Assembly: GCF_005864045.1 (NCBI RefSeq) | Contig: NZ_VBSP01000003.1 | Location: forward strand, 1 to 64,000 | Origin: Ruoffia tabacinasalis | GTDB taxonomy: Bacteria > Bacillota > Bacilli > Lactobacillales > Aerococcaceae | Length of the DNA stretch: 64,000 bases | Reading direction: 5' to 3' | Shown here: piece after piece, positions 29,105 through 38,426 of the stretch | Position numbering within the stretch: position 1 is the stretch's first letter | Layout: every line of letters starts with the position of its first letter | The notes under the pieces: generated by a model | Told to the model about the DNA's origin: nothing | What the model saw: only the letters and a program-made list of their open reading frames with translations | Database searches by the model: none | Translations under genes and position numbers: made by a program

Positions 29105-30130
29105 ATGAAAAAATTACTTAAATTATCTGCCGTAGCATTAATGGCTACAGGAGTTGCATTACCAACGATGGTGGCAGCGCAAGAAGAGTTCTCTGCTATT
29201 ATGATTACGGATATTGGTGGGGTGGATGACAAATCATTTAACCAATCAGCATGGGAAGGATTAACTGCATGGGGTGAAGAGCACGGTAAAGAACGTGGAG
29301 TGAGTGGATATGACTACTTACAATCAAACAGTGACTCAGACTTTGTTACAAACATTAACACGGCTTTATCATCAAACTTTGATATAATTTTCGGTATTGG
29401 ATTTAAATTAGAGCCAGCGATTAATGATATGGCTCAACAATATCCAGATCGTCATTTCGCAATCGTTGATGCTGTTGTAGACCAACCAAATGTGGCTTCA
29501 TTAAACTTTAAAGACCATGAAGCAGCATTCTTAGCTGGTGTCGCAGCTGCATTAACAACTGAAACAGATCACCTAGGTTTTGTTGGTGGAGTTGAAGGGG
29601 TTGTTATTGACCGCTTTGAAGCGGGATTCGTTGCAGGAGCACAAGCAATTAACCCAGATATCGAATTTTCTGTTGAATACGCAGGTAGCTTCGGTGATGC
29701 TTCACGAGGTAAACAAATTGCAGCAGCAATGTACGCGAACGATGCAGATATTATCTTCCATGCATCTGGAGATACAGGGAATGGAGTATTCTCAGAGGCA
29801 AAAGACTTAGTAACAAACGACCCTTCACGTAATTTATGGGTAATCGGGGTTGACCGTGACCAAGCAGAAGAAGGTATCGTAACTGTTGATGGAGAAGAAC
29901 GCCACTTAACATTAACTTCTACATTAAAACAAGTTGGAGACGCAGTGAAACAATTCGCTGAGCAAACTGAAGCCGATGGCTTTACCGCTGGTAACACTGT
30001 CTATGGTTTAGCAGACGGTGGAGTTGAATTAACTGAAGGTCAATTAACTGACGAAGTTAAAGAAACAATTGAAGAATACCGTCAACAAATTGTTAATGGG
30101 GAAATTGAAGTTCCAGAAACGCCAGAATAA
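29105..30130 (+). CDS. BMP-family nucleoside-binding protein, copy 1 (no lipobox)
   Basis: 341 residues; substrate-binding protein of the Bmp/PnrA/Med family. The family pattern is ITDIGGVDDKSFNQSAWEGL near the start, then VDQPNVASLNF, GGVEGVVIDRFEAGF and SGDTGNGVFSEAKD. It should capture nucleosides for the ABC system encoded downstream. The signal peptide ends VAA-QEE, a signal peptidase I type site. The whole protein has no cysteine, so it cannot be a lipoprotein, whereas Gram-positive BMP proteins normally are. It has its own promoter. Codon choice looks well adapted, suggesting high expression. Confidence 0.88.
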   Translation: MKKLLKLSAVALMATGVALPTMVAAQEEFSAIMITDIGGVDDKSFNQSAWEGLTAWGEEHGKERGVSGYDYLQSNSDSDFVTNINTALSSNFDIIFGIGFKLEPAINDMAQQYPDRHFAIVDAVVDQPNVASLNFKDHEAAFLAGVAAALTTETDHLGFVGGVEGVVIDRFEAGFVAGAQAINPDIEFSVEYAGSFGDASRGKQIAAAMYANDADIIFHASGDTGNGVFSEAKDLVTNDPSRNLWVIGVDRDQAEEGIVTVDGEERHLTLTSTLKQVGDAVKQFAEQTEADGFTAGNTVYGLADGGVELTEGQLTDEVKETIEEYRQQIVNGEIEVPETPE

Positions 30131-30176
30131 AACACGAACAATAACGGCATAATTAAAGAGATAATACGTCAAACTA

Positions 30177-30205
30177 TTGAGAGCTCGTTTTTTATAACCT
30201 ATAAT
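30177..30205 (+). promoter_or_regulatory. Promoter of the second BMP gene
   Basis: TTGAGA (30177-30182), 17-base spacer, TATAAT (30200-30205), 33 bases ahead of the TTG start. The second copy can therefore be transcribed on its own. Confidence 0.75.
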
Positions 30206-30237
30206 ACCTTTAGACATTAACTAAGGGAGGAAATACA

Positions 30238-31266
30238 TTGAACAAATTACTTAAATTATCAACAATTACTTTACTTGCCGGAGGATTAGCTTCTCCAATT
30301 TTTGCTAACGCACAAGAAGATTTTAGTGCAATCATGATTACTGACCAAGGTGGGGTAGATGATAAATCATTTAACCAATCTGCATGGGAAGGTTTACAAC
30401 TATGGGGAGAAGAGAATGGCCTAGAAAGAGGTACTTCTGGTTTTGATTATTTAGAATCAGCAACTGACTCAGACTACATTACTAACTTAAACACGGCGGT
30501 TCAAAGTGGTTTTGATTTAATTTATGGAGTAGGGTTCAAATTAGAAGCAGCGATTAATGATATTGCTCAACAATATCCAGATCAACAGTTTGCGATTATT
30601 GACTCTGTAGTGGACCAACCAAATGTTGCTTCTATTAATTTCCAAGACAATGAAGCAGCTTTTCTAGCTGGTGTTGCTGCAGCTTCTACAACTGAAACAA
30701 ATAAAATTGGATTTATTGGTGGAGTTGAAGGTGTTGTCATTGACCGTTTCGAAGCTGGCTTTGTAGCTGGTGCTGAAACTGTAAATCCTGACGTTGAAAT
30801 TACAATTGAATATGTTGGAAGCTTTGCTGACGCACCACGTGGTCGTCAAATAGCAGCAGCTATGTATGCAGCTGATACTGATATTATTTTCCAAGCAGCT
30901 GGAGATTCAGGTAACGGAGTCTTCTCAGAAGCAAAAGACTTAGTTTCTGCTGACCCAGACCGTAATATTTGGGTTATCGGTGCAGACATGGATCAAGACG
31001 CTGAGGGGATCATTGAAATCGATGGAGAAGAACGTGGATTAACTTTAACTTCTACGTTAAAACAAATCGGTGATTCGATTCAATTATTTACAAACGAAAC
31101 AAAAGCAGGTAATTTCGAAGCTGGAACACATGTCTTTGGATTAGCTGATGGTGGAGTTGACTTAGCTGAAGGAAATCTTTCAGAAGAAGTTCTAACAACA
31201 GTAAATGATTACCGTCAACAAATTATTGATGGTGAAATTGAAGTCCCAGAAACTCCTGAAAACTAA
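30238..31266 (+). CDS. BMP-family nucleoside-binding protein, copy 2 (no lipobox)
   Basis: 342 residues, starting at TTG behind GGGAGGAAA. It aligns along its full length with copy 1 just upstream, including the GGVDDKSFNQSAWEGL, VVDQPNVAS and GGVEGVVIDRFEAGF blocks and the C-terminal EIEVPETPE tail, so this is a tandem duplication. The signal peptide ends FANA-QED; again there is no cysteine and no lipid anchor. Ligand-contact loops differ (QAAGDSG against HASGDTG), so ligand preference may have diverged. It has its own promoter and a strong terminator. Confidence 0.88.
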   Translation: MNKLLKLSTITLLAGGLASPIFANAQEDFSAIMITDQGGVDDKSFNQSAWEGLQLWGEENGLERGTSGFDYLESATDSDYITNLNTAVQSGFDLIYGVGFKLEAAINDIAQQYPDQQFAIIDSVVDQPNVASINFQDNEAAFLAGVAAASTTETNKIGFIGGVEGVVIDRFEAGFVAGAETVNPDVEITIEYVGSFADAPRGRQIAAAMYAADTDIIFQAAGDSGNGVFSEAKDLVSADPDRNIWVIGADMDQDAEGIIEIDGEERGLTLTSTLKQIGDSIQLFTNETKAGNFEAGTHVFGLADGGVDLAEGNLSEEVLTTVNDYRQQIIDGEIEVPETPEN

Positions 31267-31280
31267 TAGTTTTTTAAGTA

Positions 31281-31310
31281 AAGGGCGCCTCGCGGAGGTG
31301 CCCTTTTTTT
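31281..31310 (+). terminator. Terminator after the second BMP gene
   Basis: AAGGGCGCCTC (31281-31291) and GAGGTGCCCTT (31295-31305, one G-T pair) with a 3-base loop and seven or more T. It separates the binding-protein genes from the transporter operon. Confidence 0.92.
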
Positions 31311-31402
31311 ATGAGGATTTACCATTATAGAACATGGAAAATTAAAAAACACTGTGAAATTACTAATTTGGATAAGTACAAACACTAATTTTTTTACAAA
31401 AA

Positions 31403-31494
31403 TTGCAATTATAGAATACTTTAATATGATTTTTACTATGCTTTTTTAGTATACTTGTCTATAATTATATATGATAACCGATTGCAAAATTATA
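31403..31494. repeat. Inverted and direct repeats around the nupA promoter
   Basis: AATTATAGA-ATACT (31407-31420) is inverted as AGTAT and TCTATAATT (31448-31452, 31458-31466); the right arm covers the likely -10 TATAAT (31460-31465). TTGCAATTATA (31403-31413) recurs as TTGCAAAATTATA (31482-31494). This could be an operator. The surrounding 207-base gap is otherwise AT-rich with no gene seen. Confidence 0.4.
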
Positions 31495-31517
31495 AGTATA
31501 GAATGTGAGGAGCAATT

Positions 31518-33077
31518 ATGACAGATACAAATGTACCTGTAATTGAGATGCGTGACATTTCCAAAAAATTTGGTGAGTTCTACGCGAACAAAAATATCAA
31601 TTTACAGTTGAAAAAAGGTGAAATTCATGCCTTATTAGGGGAGAACGGAGCAGGAAAATCAACATTAATGAATATTCTCTCTGGTTTATTAGAACCTACA
31701 TCAGGTGATATTTACATGGGAGGAGAAGTTGTTCAAATTGATTCTCCAACCAAAGCCAACCAACTTGGAATCGGGATGGTTCACCAACATTTTATGTTGA
31801 TTGATGCTTTTATGGTCGTTGAAAACATTATATTGGGTGAAGAACCTGTCTCAGGTCTAACAATTGATAAAGGAACAGCTCAGAAAAAAATCGAAGAAAT
31901 TTCTCAACAATATGGTTTGAGTGTCGATCCTTCAGCTCGTATTTCATCTATTAGTGTAGGAATGCAACAGCGTGTTGAGATTCTTAAAGTGCTTTATCGT
32001 GGGGCAGACATTTTGATTTTTGATGAGCCGACTGCGTCACTAACGCCTCAAGAAGTGACAGATTTAATGATAACATTGCGTAAATTAGCAGAAGAAGGTA
32101 AGTCAATTATTATCATCACACATAAGTTAGATGAAATTAAACAAGTTGCCGATCGCTGTACTGTTATTCGTCGTGGTCAATCAATTGATACCGTTGATGT
32201 AGCAACAACAACATCTAATGAGTTAGCTGATATGATGGTTGGTCGTGCGGTGTCATTTACTACTGAAAAAACACCTGCAAATCCATCGGATACTATTATA
32301 GATATCAAATCACTTAATGTATTGGATGAACGCGGTATAAAAGCGGTTGAGGATCTCTCATTTAATGTTCGCAAAGGTGAAATTGTTGGTATTGCGGGGA
32401 TTGATGGGAATGGTCAATCAGAATTAATTCTTGCAATGACAGGATTAATGCCAGTTGAGTCAGGTCAAATTCTCTTCGAAGGGGAAGATATTACAAGCCT
32501 TTCACCGAGAGATGTGAATGAAAGTGGCATTGCACATATTCCAGAAGACCGTCATAAGTATGGTTTAATTCTAGATATGCAATTAGAAAGTAATATGGTA
32601 TTAAAAAACTATTACGCGAAACCTTATTCAAGTAATGGATTATTACATTTTAGTAAAATTGAACAACAAGCGAGAAAATTAATTGAAACTTACGATGTAA
32701 GAACAACTTCTGAGAAAGCTTTTGCTAGATCACTATCTGGAGGTAATCAACAGAAAGCGATTATTGCTAGAGAAATAGATAGTGATCCTAAATTCTTAAT
32801 TGCAGCAAACCCAACCCGTGGATTAGATGTGGGAGCGATTGAATTTATTCATAAAGAATTAATTAACGAACGTGATAAAGATAAAGGTGTTCTATTAATG
32901 AGTTTCGAACTTGATGAGATATTAAATGTAACTGATAGAGTTCTAGTCATGTTTGATGGAAAGATTGTTGCGGACATTCCAACACATGAAACAAATGAAC
33001 GTGAGTTAGGATTGATGATGGCGGGAACACCATTTTCAGAAATTGAAGCGGCTCGTCAGGAAGGAAGTGTTGTATAG
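31518..33077 (+). CDS. nupA: Nucleoside ABC transporter ATP-binding protein (two NBDs)
   Basis: 519 residues made of two ABC domains in tandem, as in sugar/nucleoside-type importers (YufO, NupA). The first has Walker A GENGAGKST (41-49), signature SVGMQQRVEI and Walker B ILIFDEPTA. In the second the Walker A is degenerate (GIDGNGQS, 294-301, no Lys), with signature LSGGNQQKAI; such asymmetry is normal in this family. It powers uptake with the two permeases that follow and overlap. Start ATG behind GTGAGGAG. Confidence 0.93.
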   Translation: MTDTNVPVIEMRDISKKFGEFYANKNINLQLKKGEIHALLGENGAGKSTLMNILSGLLEPTSGDIYMGGEVVQIDSPTKANQLGIGMVHQHFMLIDAFMVVENIILGEEPVSGLTIDKGTAQKKIEEISQQYGLSVDPSARISSISVGMQQRVEILKVLYRGADILIFDEPTASLTPQEVTDLMITLRKLAEEGKSIIIITHKLDEIKQVADRCTVIRRGQSIDTVDVATTTSNELADMMVGRAVSFTTEKTPANPSDTIIDIKSLNVLDERGIKAVEDLSFNVRKGEIVGIAGIDGNGQSELILAMTGLMPVESGQILFEGEDITSLSPRDVNESGIAHIPEDRHKYGLILDMQLESNMVLKNYYAKPYSSNGLLHFSKIEQQARKLIETYDVRTTSEKAFARSLSGGNQQKAIIAREIDSDPKFLIAANPTRGLDVGAIEFIHKELINERDKDKGVLLMSFELDEILNVTDRVLVMFDGKIVADIPTHETNERELGLMMAGTPFSEIEAARQEGSVV

Positions 33078-34162
33078 TGAAGTCAAATATTAGACAAATT
33101 ATGGTCCCATTACTATCAATCGTTATTGGACTTGTCTTTGGTGCAATTATTATGTTGGTTTTTGGTTATAATCCAATTGAAGGTTATAAAGCTTTACTTA
33201 CAGGAGCATTAGGAAATCCATTTAATATTGGACAAACAATTCGTGCAGCAACTCCCTTAATCTTTACTGGTTTAGGTTTTGCGGTAGCTTATACGGCTGG
33301 ATTCTTTAATATTGGTTTAGCTGGTCAAGCCTTAGCAGGTTGGTTAGTATCAGTATGGATTGGTATATCATTACCTGATTCACCAGGTTGGCTTGTCTTA
33401 CCGCTTGCAATACTTGGTGGAACGATTGCTGGTGCTTTATGGGCTGGAATTGCCGGAGTTTTAAAAGCATTCTTTGATACCAGTGAAGTTATCGTAACAA
33501 TTATGTTAAACTATGTAGCCATTTATATTTCTGATCATATTATTCGTAACGTAATCACTGATCGCGCAGATGCAACGCCTTTCGTTGGGGAGAATGCATC
33601 ATTACGCTTGCAATGGTTAACTGATTTAACAAACGGGTCAACGATTCATGGTGGTATTTTCTTAGCCTTAATCTTTGCAGTTCTTGTATCAATTTTACTT
33701 CAAAGAACAACCGTTGGTTTCGAGTTGAGATCCGTTGGTTTCAATAAGCATGCTGCGAATTACGCAGGTATGAATGCGAAACGTAATATTATTTTAGCAA
33801 TGTTATTATCTGGAGGATTAGCTGGATTAGGTGGAGTTATGAACGGCTTAGGCGAGTTTAGAAACGTCTTCTTAACGAACGGTGTTGCTCCAGCCATTGG
33901 TTTTGATGGACTTGCTGTAGCATTATTAGGTGGTCTGAATCCAATCGGAATTATCTTTGCAAGTCTTTTATTTGGTGGGTTAAAAACAGGTGGAACGATT
34001 ATGCCACTTATGGCAGGGGTTCCTTCTGAAATTGTTGATATTGCAACGGCGGCAATTATCTTCTTCGTAGGTGCTAACTATGTTATTACTTATTTTATGG
34101 ATCGTCGTGAGAAATCTAAATTAAGTAATACAGAAGTGATTGTACAAGGAGGAGATGAGTAA
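33077..34162 (+). CDS. nupB: Nucleoside ABC transporter permease 1
   Basis: 361 residues starting at GTG that overlaps the previous stop by one base. About ten hydrophobic helices; the family segment ELRSVGFNKHAANYAGMNAKR is the cytoplasmic coupling loop, followed by SGGLAGLGGVMNGLG. It belongs to the BPD_transp_2 (LivH/YufP) family. With NupC it forms the membrane channel for nucleosides delivered by the BMP proteins. It is translationally coupled on both sides. Confidence 0.93.
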   Translation: MKSNIRQIMVPLLSIVIGLVFGAIIMLVFGYNPIEGYKALLTGALGNPFNIGQTIRAATPLIFTGLGFAVAYTAGFFNIGLAGQALAGWLVSVWIGISLPDSPGWLVLPLAILGGTIAGALWAGIAGVLKAFFDTSEVIVTIMLNYVAIYISDHIIRNVITDRADATPFVGENASLRLQWLTDLTNGSTIHGGIFLALIFAVLVSILLQRTTVGFELRSVGFNKHAANYAGMNAKRNIILAMLLSGGLAGLGGVMNGLGEFRNVFLTNGVAPAIGFDGLAVALLGGLNPIGIIFASLLFGGLKTGGTIMPLMAGVPSEIVDIATAAIIFFVGANYVITYFMDRREKSKLSNTEVIVQGGDE

Positions 34163-35115
34163 TGGTCAATTTATTAGCATTAATTGTATCATCTACATTA
34201 GTATACTCAGCCCCGTTAATATTTACGGCGATCGGTGGAGTATTTTCTGAACGAAGTGGTATTGTAAACGTTGGTTTGGAAGGTATTATGGTGATGGGAG
34301 CTTTCAGTTCCGTAGTTTTCAACCTATTTTATGCTGAAACATTTGGATCTTGGACTCCTTGGCTTGGTTTATTGGTTGGAGCCCTTGCGGGTGTATTCAT
34401 TGCTGCAGTCCATGCTTTAGCAACAGTAAATTTAAGAGCAGATCATATTATTTCAGGTACAGTTGTTAACTTAGCTGCTCCAGCTTTAGCTGTGTTCTTA
34501 ACACGAGTTTTATTTGAACAAAGAGGACAAACAGACATTATTCGCGAATCATTTGGGTATTTTAATTTCCCACTTTTAAGTGATATCCCTGTTATTGGAC
34601 GTATTTTCTTCCAATCAACTTCTTTACCAGCTTATGTAGGTATTATTGTTGCCTTTATCTGTTGGTTCTTCTTAGCGAGAACTCGCTTTGGATTAAGAAT
34701 CCGAGCGGTTGGTGAGAATCCTCAAGCAGCAGATACAATGGGAATTAATGTTTACGCAATGAAATACGCTGGTGTACTACTTTCAGGTGTATTCGGTGGA
34801 ATTGGGGGAGCGGTATTATCTCAATCAATTTCATTAAACTTCTCTGTTTCTACTATTGCAGGACAAGGGTTTATGGCGATGGCGGCAATGATTTTTGGTA
34901 AATGGAATCCAGTAGGAGCTATGTTAGCTGCGATATTCTTTGGTTTTGCTCAAAGTTTATCAGTGGTTGGTTCTCAAATACCATTCATTGAATCAATCGA
35001 TCCAGTATACTTACAAATCGCACCTTACATTATTACAATTATTGTACTTGTGAGCTTTGTAGGTAAAGCATCTGGTCCAGCTGCTAATGGTAAAACTTAT
35101 ATTAAATCTAAATAA
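34162..35115 (+). CDS. nupC: Nucleoside ABC transporter permease 2
   Basis: 317 residues; ATG overlaps the nupB stop by one base. It opens with ERSGIVNVGLEGIMVMGA, typical of YufQ/NupC permeases, and carries the coupling loop LRIRAVGENPQAADTMGINV and SGVFGGIGGAVLSQS. About eight or nine membrane helices. It ends the operon at the hairpin 35123-35156. The order ATPase, permease, permease matches Lactococcus nupABC and Bacillus yufOPQ. Confidence 0.93.
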   Translation: MVNLLALIVSSTLVYSAPLIFTAIGGVFSERSGIVNVGLEGIMVMGAFSSVVFNLFYAETFGSWTPWLGLLVGALAGVFIAAVHALATVNLRADHIISGTVVNLAAPALAVFLTRVLFEQRGQTDIIRESFGYFNFPLLSDIPVIGRIFFQSTSLPAYVGIIVAFICWFFLARTRFGLRIRAVGENPQAADTMGINVYAMKYAGVLLSGVFGGIGGAVLSQSISLNFSVSTIAGQGFMAMAAMIFGKWNPVGAMLAAIFFGFAQSLSVVGSQIPFIESIDPVYLQIAPYIITIIVLVSFVGKASGPAANGKTYIKSK

Positions 35116-35122
35116 TACTTAT

Positions 35123-35156
35123 AAAAAGCGGCCTACATTTGTAGTGCCGTTTTTTT
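35123..35156 (+). terminator. Terminator after nupC
   Basis: AAAAGCGGCCTAC and GTAG-T-GCCGTTTTTT form a stem with one bulged T around a 4-base loop, then a T-run. Confidence 0.82.
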
Positions 35157-35255
35157 GCATTATCAAAAGCAATTCTATGATATATATGTCTTAAATTTAT
35201 AAGATTAAAACATGACAAAATACTTTACATTAGAGATTACTAACTTTAAATTCTA

Positions 35256-35264
35256 TGCTATAAT
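35256..35264 (+). promoter_or_regulatory. Extended -10 promoter of rodZ
   Basis: TGCTATAAT (35256-35264), a full extended -10, 40 bases before the rodZ start; no good -35 is seen. Confidence 0.6.
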
Positions 35265-35303
35265 ACAAGAGTATAGATTTAGATACAAAGAGGAGTCTGT
35301 TTT

Positions 35304-36344
35304 ATGAGCGAATTGGGAACTAAATTACGCGAAGCGCGTGTAGAAAAAGGTTACACCCTAAATACATTACAACAAATGACAAAAATTCAAAAAAAATATT
35401 TACAAGCCATTGAATTGGGTAATTACGATGAAATGCCTGGCAGTTTTTATGTGCGAGCATTTATTAAGCAGTACGCTGATATGGTTGGCTTAGATGGTGA
35501 TGAGTTATTAATTGAATATGAGGATGAATTGTCTTCAAGTTCTGACAATTCAAACGATTCTGAAGATGTGGAAGGCGATAAAATTCCGAGTCGTGCAGAA
35601 CGTTATGTTACTAATGAAAATAATTCTTTTGATGCGGTCGTTGCTTATTTACCGGTCATCTTACTAGTAGCCATTGTAATTGGAATAATGATTGCTTTAG
35701 TCTTTGCGATTAATAGTATCGGTCAAAGTGATCAGCCGGCAGAATCAGTATCAAGTGAGACGTCGACAAGTATTGTGAGTGTTGTTGAACCGGAATCAGT
35801 TGAACAAGATGAGCTAGCAACAGAATCAGGAGCTGAATCTGAAAGCACTACTGAAGAGCCAACACTTGGAGAGAACGATATAATGGTTGGAGATCAAGTA
35901 TTAACATTAACTTCACAACCTGGTGAGGCTACGACTTATGAATTGAATGCACCGTTCTCAGAGTATACTTTTGAGTTTGAAGGAAATAACTTTGTGTGGG
36001 TTGGTGTATTTGAAGACGGTGTGATTGTACAAGATACAACCATTGTTGAAGATGAAGTGTTAGAACATACTGTTACTCCAGGTACTCAAGAAGTTAGAAT
36101 TTCCTTCGGATATCCTGAGGGAGCTAATTTATCAGTTAATGGTACGTTAATTGAGCCTCAAGGACAATACTTAACAGAGACGATGATCTTTACAGCAGCG
36201 GAAGAGAGTGAAGAAGCTGATACGGAAACTGAAGAGGATACAATCGAGTTAGATATACCAGAAGAAGATGCAGCTACTTCTGAAGAAGACTTTCAAGGAC
36301 CCGCTGTATTAGCACCAGAAGATGGTACGGAGGGAGTTGAATAA
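35304..36344 (+). CDS. rodZ: RodZ-like cell-shape protein (HTH, TM, DUF4115)
   Basis: 346 residues. An N-terminal Xre-type helix-turn-helix (about 5-75, LREARVEKGYTLNTLQQMTK), a linker, one membrane helix (about 113-135), a Ser/Glu/Thr-rich spacer, and a beta-rich extracytoplasmic DUF4115 domain (about 195-285), ending in an acidic tail. RodZ links MreB-type elongation machinery to the membrane. Its place before pgsA-cinA-recA matches Bacillus ymfM. GAGGAGT precedes the ATG; pgsA follows after 2 bases. Confidence 0.9.
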   Translation: MSELGTKLREARVEKGYTLNTLQQMTKIQKKYLQAIELGNYDEMPGSFYVRAFIKQYADMVGLDGDELLIEYEDELSSSSDNSNDSEDVEGDKIPSRAERYVTNENNSFDAVVAYLPVILLVAIVIGIMIALVFAINSIGQSDQPAESVSSETSTSIVSVVEPESVEQDELATESGAESESTTEEPTLGENDIMVGDQVLTLTSQPGEATTYELNAPFSEYTFEFEGNNFVWVGVFEDGVIVQDTTIVEDEVLEHTVTPGTQEVRISFGYPEGANLSVNGTLIEPQGQYLTETMIFTAAEESEEADTETEEDTIELDIPEEDAATSEEDFQGPAVLAPEDGTEGVE

Positions 36345-36346
36345 TC

Positions 36347-36934
36347 ATGCTAATGAATATTGCTAACAAACTGACCGTAGCAAGAATGTTTTTAATTCCT
36401 GTGTTCATCATTTTAATGTATATACCAAATCAATATGGCAATATTGATGTATTGGGAGCGAGTATTCCAGTCTTTCAATTTATCGCTGGTTTAGTATTTA
36501 CAATTGCCAGTATTACTGATTATTTAGATGGCTACTTAGCTAGAAAACACAATTTAATTACATCATTTGGAGAGTTTTTTGATCCTATGGCAGATAAACT
36601 ATTAGTTATTGCTGCTTTAATTATGCTTGTTCAAGCAAATACAGTTCCAGGTTGGGTAGTCGTGATTATTGTAAGTCGCGAACTACTAGTTACTGGATTG
36701 CGAGTATTACTTGCAACTCAAAGCGGTAAAGTAATGGCTGCCGCATGGCCAGGAAAAATTAAAACATTTACTCAAATGTTTGCGATAATATTCTACTTAT
36801 TTGACGATATTGGTTTTGCGTTATTCAATATCCCTATTTCGACCATTTTAATTTACGTTTGTTTAATATTTACGGTATATTCTGGAGCAGAGTATTTTTA
36901 TAAAGGTCGACATGTCTTTGCTGACACGCAATAA
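36347..36934 (+). CDS. pgsA: CDP-diacylglycerol--glycerol-3-phosphate 3-phosphatidyltransferase
   Basis: 195-residue integral membrane enzyme making phosphatidylglycerol phosphate, the first step to phosphatidylglycerol. The CDP-alcohol phosphotransferase signature D-G-x2-A-R-x8-G-x3-D-x3-D is complete (residues in DYLDGYLARKHN, then GEFFDPMADK). Several hydrophobic helices. It begins 2 bases after rodZ, so is cotranscribed; ATG 36353 is an alternative start. A terminator hairpin follows at 36984. Confidence 0.95.
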   Translation: MLMNIANKLTVARMFLIPVFIILMYIPNQYGNIDVLGASIPVFQFIAGLVFTIASITDYLDGYLARKHNLITSFGEFFDPMADKLLVIAALIMLVQANTVPGWVVVIIVSRELLVTGLRVLLATQSGKVMAAAWPGKIKTFTQMFAIIFYLFDDIGFALFNIPISTILIYVCLIFTVYSGAEYFYKGRHVFADTQ

Positions 36935-36983
36935 ATTTTAAAAACTAATTCGTTTTAAATAAACAACAGCATATTATTTTTAG

Positions 36984-37031
36984 AACAATTTACTTCATGA
37001 TAATCTTATCTGGGGTAAATTGTTTTATTTT
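36984..37031 (+). terminator. Terminator after pgsA
   Basis: AACAATTTAC (36984-36993) pairs with GTAAATTGTT (37015-37024); the loop contains a second small hairpin GATAA-TC-TTATC. A T-rich tail follows. Confidence 0.75.
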
Positions 37032-37089
37032 TAAAATAAATTAATGGAATTGACCATTTTTCTTGTATATATATATAGGGGGAGTTTTT

Positions 37090-38346
37090 TTGAAGGCAGA
37101 AATTATAGCTGTAGGTACTGAATTATTAATGGGATACATAGTGAATACGAATGCGAGTGATATCGCACAAGAATTACTAGATATTGGAATTGGGACGTAT
37201 TATCAATCTGTTGTCGGAGATAATAGTGACAGGATAAATGAAGCTTTAGAGATTGCATCTTCTAGATCTGATTTAATTTTTCTTTCTGGAGGTTTAGGGC
37301 CAACGGAAGACGATATTACAAAGCATGTTTTGGCTGAATTTTTAGGTGAGGAATTATATCACGACAAGAAGCAACTCGAGAGAGTCGAAACTTATTTCAA
37401 AGATCAAAATCGTGAGATGACAAAGAATAATTATAGACAAGCTTTAACGATTAAAGGCGGAGAAACAATTCTTAACGATGTAGGACTAGCAGCTGGGTTA
37501 ATCTACACGAAAGAAAAAGATAATAAAACGATATATTACGTCGTTTTACCTGGCCCTCCATTTGAGATGAAGCATATGCTAAATGAACATGTCAAACCGT
37601 TTATTAGAAGTGTGATGGCTAAGCAAGGTGTTATTAGCTCTAAATACATTAATTTATATAGCGTAGGGGAATCTTTCGTTGCAGATAAACTGAGTGATTT
37701 AATTGAAACTCAAACAAACCCAACGATAGCTATTTACGCTAAACCTAAACGTGTTACGGTTCGTTTAACATATAATTCTGAAACCTATGAAGAGTCCGAA
37801 GATGTTTTAGATGAATTAGCTGAACAAATTCGTCAACGCTTTACGAAGAATTTTATTGGTTATGGGTCTGAGCAAACTTTTGAAAAATTCATTGTCGACG
37901 AATTAAGAAAACATAACAAAACATTATCGGCAGCAGAAAGTTTAACGGGTGGATTAGTCCTAGAAAAGTTAACGAACACACCTGGTGCTGGGGATGTTAT
38001 TGTTGGTGGGTTCGTCACTTATCAAACAGAACAAAAAGTCAAAATGCTTGGAATACCGGAAAGTATTATAAAAGAACATACAGTTGTTAGTGCTGAGGTG
38101 GCTAAAGAAATGGCTGAAAGAACGTTAAGTTTAACAGGAAGTGATTTAGCTATTTCTTTAACTGGTGTAGCCGGACCGAAATCTTTAGATGGCCATCCAC
38201 TAGGCAAGGTCTTTGTTGCTTTAGCAGCAAAAAATCATCCAGTCCAAGTAGCAGAATTAAACATCTCAAATAAACCTAGAAATGTTGTAAGAGAAGTGGC
38301 AGAGTTTGAAGTTTTAAACTTAGTAAAAGAATTTTTAAATAAATAG
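37090..38346 (+). CDS. cinA: Competence/damage-inducible protein CinA (nicotinamide-nucleotide amidohydrolase)
   Basis: 418 residues from TTG 37090, preceded by AGGGGGGAG; the frame to 37063 lies upstream of that site. The N-terminal MoCF-like domain shows [13 protein letters not shown] and [13 protein letters not shown]; the C-terminal CinA domain shows [17 protein letters not shown] and SLTGVAGP. The C-terminal part deamidates NMN in NAD recycling, the N-terminal part acts on ADP-ribose type substrates in homologues. It precedes recA, as is typical. Its stop codon overlaps the LexA box of recA. Confidence 0.95.
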   Translation: MKAEIIAVGTELLMGYIVNTNASDIAQELLDIGIGTYYQSVVGDNSDRINEALEIASSRSDLIFLSGGLGPTEDDITKHVLAEFLGEELYHDKKQLERVETYFKDQNREMTKNNYRQALTIKGGETILNDVGLAAGLIYTKEKDNKTIYYVVLPGPPFEMKHMLNEHVKPFIRSVMAKQGVISSKYINLYSVGESFVADKLSDLIETQTNPTIAIYAKPKRVTVRLTYNSETYEESEDVLDELAEQIRQRFTKNFIGYGSEQTFEKFIVDELRKHNKTLSAAESLTGGLVLEKLTNTPGAGDVIVGGFVTYQTEQKVKMLGIPESIIKEHTVVSAEVAKEMAERTLSLTGSDLAISLTGVAGPKSLDGHPLGKVFVALAAKNHPVQVAELNISNKPRNVVREVAEFEVLNLVKEFLNK

Positions 38347-38397
38347 AACATATGTTCGTTTTTTTTGCTTGCAAAACGATAAAAGTAAAGCTACAAT
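38345..38397 (+). promoter_or_regulatory. recA promoter with upstream LexA box
   Basis: AGAACATATGTTCG (38345-38358) holds a perfect GAAC-N4-GTTC palindrome. It ends 10 bases before the -35 TTGCAA (38369-38374), which is 17 bases from the -10 TACAAT (38392-38397). recA can thus be transcribed apart from cinA and under SOS control. Confidence 0.82.
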
Positions 38398-38426
38398 GTA
38401 ATAGAAATGAAATGGAGGCACAAGTA

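Noticed and set aside
29569-29997. 142-codon minus-strand open frame within the first BMP gene
   Set aside because: It is antisense to a strongly supported gene with biased codons, has low-complexity Ser/Thr/Pro-rich translation and no ribosome site; a shadow frame.
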